DNA of 52,616 nucleotides from Phenylobacterium sp. (GTDB lineage Bacteria; Pseudomonadota; Alphaproteobacteria; Caulobacterales; Caulobacteraceae), in the NCBI RefSeq assembly GCF_004799515.1, contig NZ_SSMX01000023.1, positions 1-52,616 of the forward strand. Direction: 5' to 3'. The notes beneath the pieces were generated by a model. The model made no database searches. It saw only the letters and a list, made by a program, of their open reading frames with translations, and was not told the origin of the DNA. A program made the position numbers and the translations under genes. Positions 52,026-52,616 of the stretch are shown here, piece by piece. Every line of letters starts with the position of its first letter. Within the stretch, counting starts at the first letter, position 1.

Positions 52026-52616
<591 letters not shown>

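Overview
The window is GC-rich chromosomal DNA of an alphaproteobacterium, most probably in the Caulobacterales (Phenylobacterium or Caulobacter-like). The taxon is inferred from gene content: a GapR-type nucleoid protein, CpdR, a divergent second ClpP, PEPxxWA-type PEP-CTERM proteins, a paired short chromate transporter, an extensin-family peptidase, and a HIG1-like protein next to a PduO-type adenosyltransferase. I see no integrase, transposase, phage gene, CRISPR array or rRNA operon. It reads as core chromosome with short intergenic regions.

Layout. 1-6.1 kb: small ORF, ExbD, WD40 protein, RcnB-like protein, enoyl-CoA hydratase, split ChrA, sulfotransferase, nitroreductase. 6.2-10.9 kb: MtgA, two PEP-CTERM proteins, lysoplasmalogenase, alanine dehydrogenase. 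10.9-19.9 kb: a composite palindromic repeat, gapR with a small overlapping basic gene, a DnaA box facing folE, HAD hydrolase, rpmJ, MltB-like transglycosylase, MFS transporter, motA, mnmC. 19.9-24.2 kb: two divergent PEP-CTERM genes around a 599-bp AT-richer intergenic region, a GGDEF cyclase and an AraC regulator. 24.4-30.9 kb: tRNA-Val(GAC), cpdR, N-formylglutamate amidohydrolase, a TPR O-GlcNAc-transferase-like protein, a possible small RNA, typA and a hemolysin III protein. 31-46.7 kb: mainly metabolic and envelope genes, with a ClpP paralogue, a GH13 glucosidase, a Rieske oxygenase and a divergent L,D-transpeptidase/VanY pair. 46.7-52.6 kb: GST, acyl-CoA dehydrogenase, two TetR regulators with a candidate operator, a HIG1-like protein, a cobalamin adenosyltransferase and the start of etfB.

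Themes. (1) Peptidoglycan enzymes are frequent: MtgA, MltB-like, extensin-family peptidase, L,D-transpeptidase and VanY. (2) Cell-cycle and proteolysis genes recur: gapR, a perfect DnaA box, cpdR, and a ClpP paralogue whose triad Asp aligns to Asn. (3) Four PEP-CTERM proteins lie here without an exosortase; one has a good sigma-54-like upstream element. (4) Four convergent gene pairs interlock their stop codons in CTAG or CTAA. Two copies of one intergenic palindromic repeat and a second repeat type are also present. I did not find a self-contained novel defence or mobile system. The best leads are the Asn-triad ClpP, the gapR-coupled basic protein with its DnaA box, and the candidate small RNA upstream of typA.
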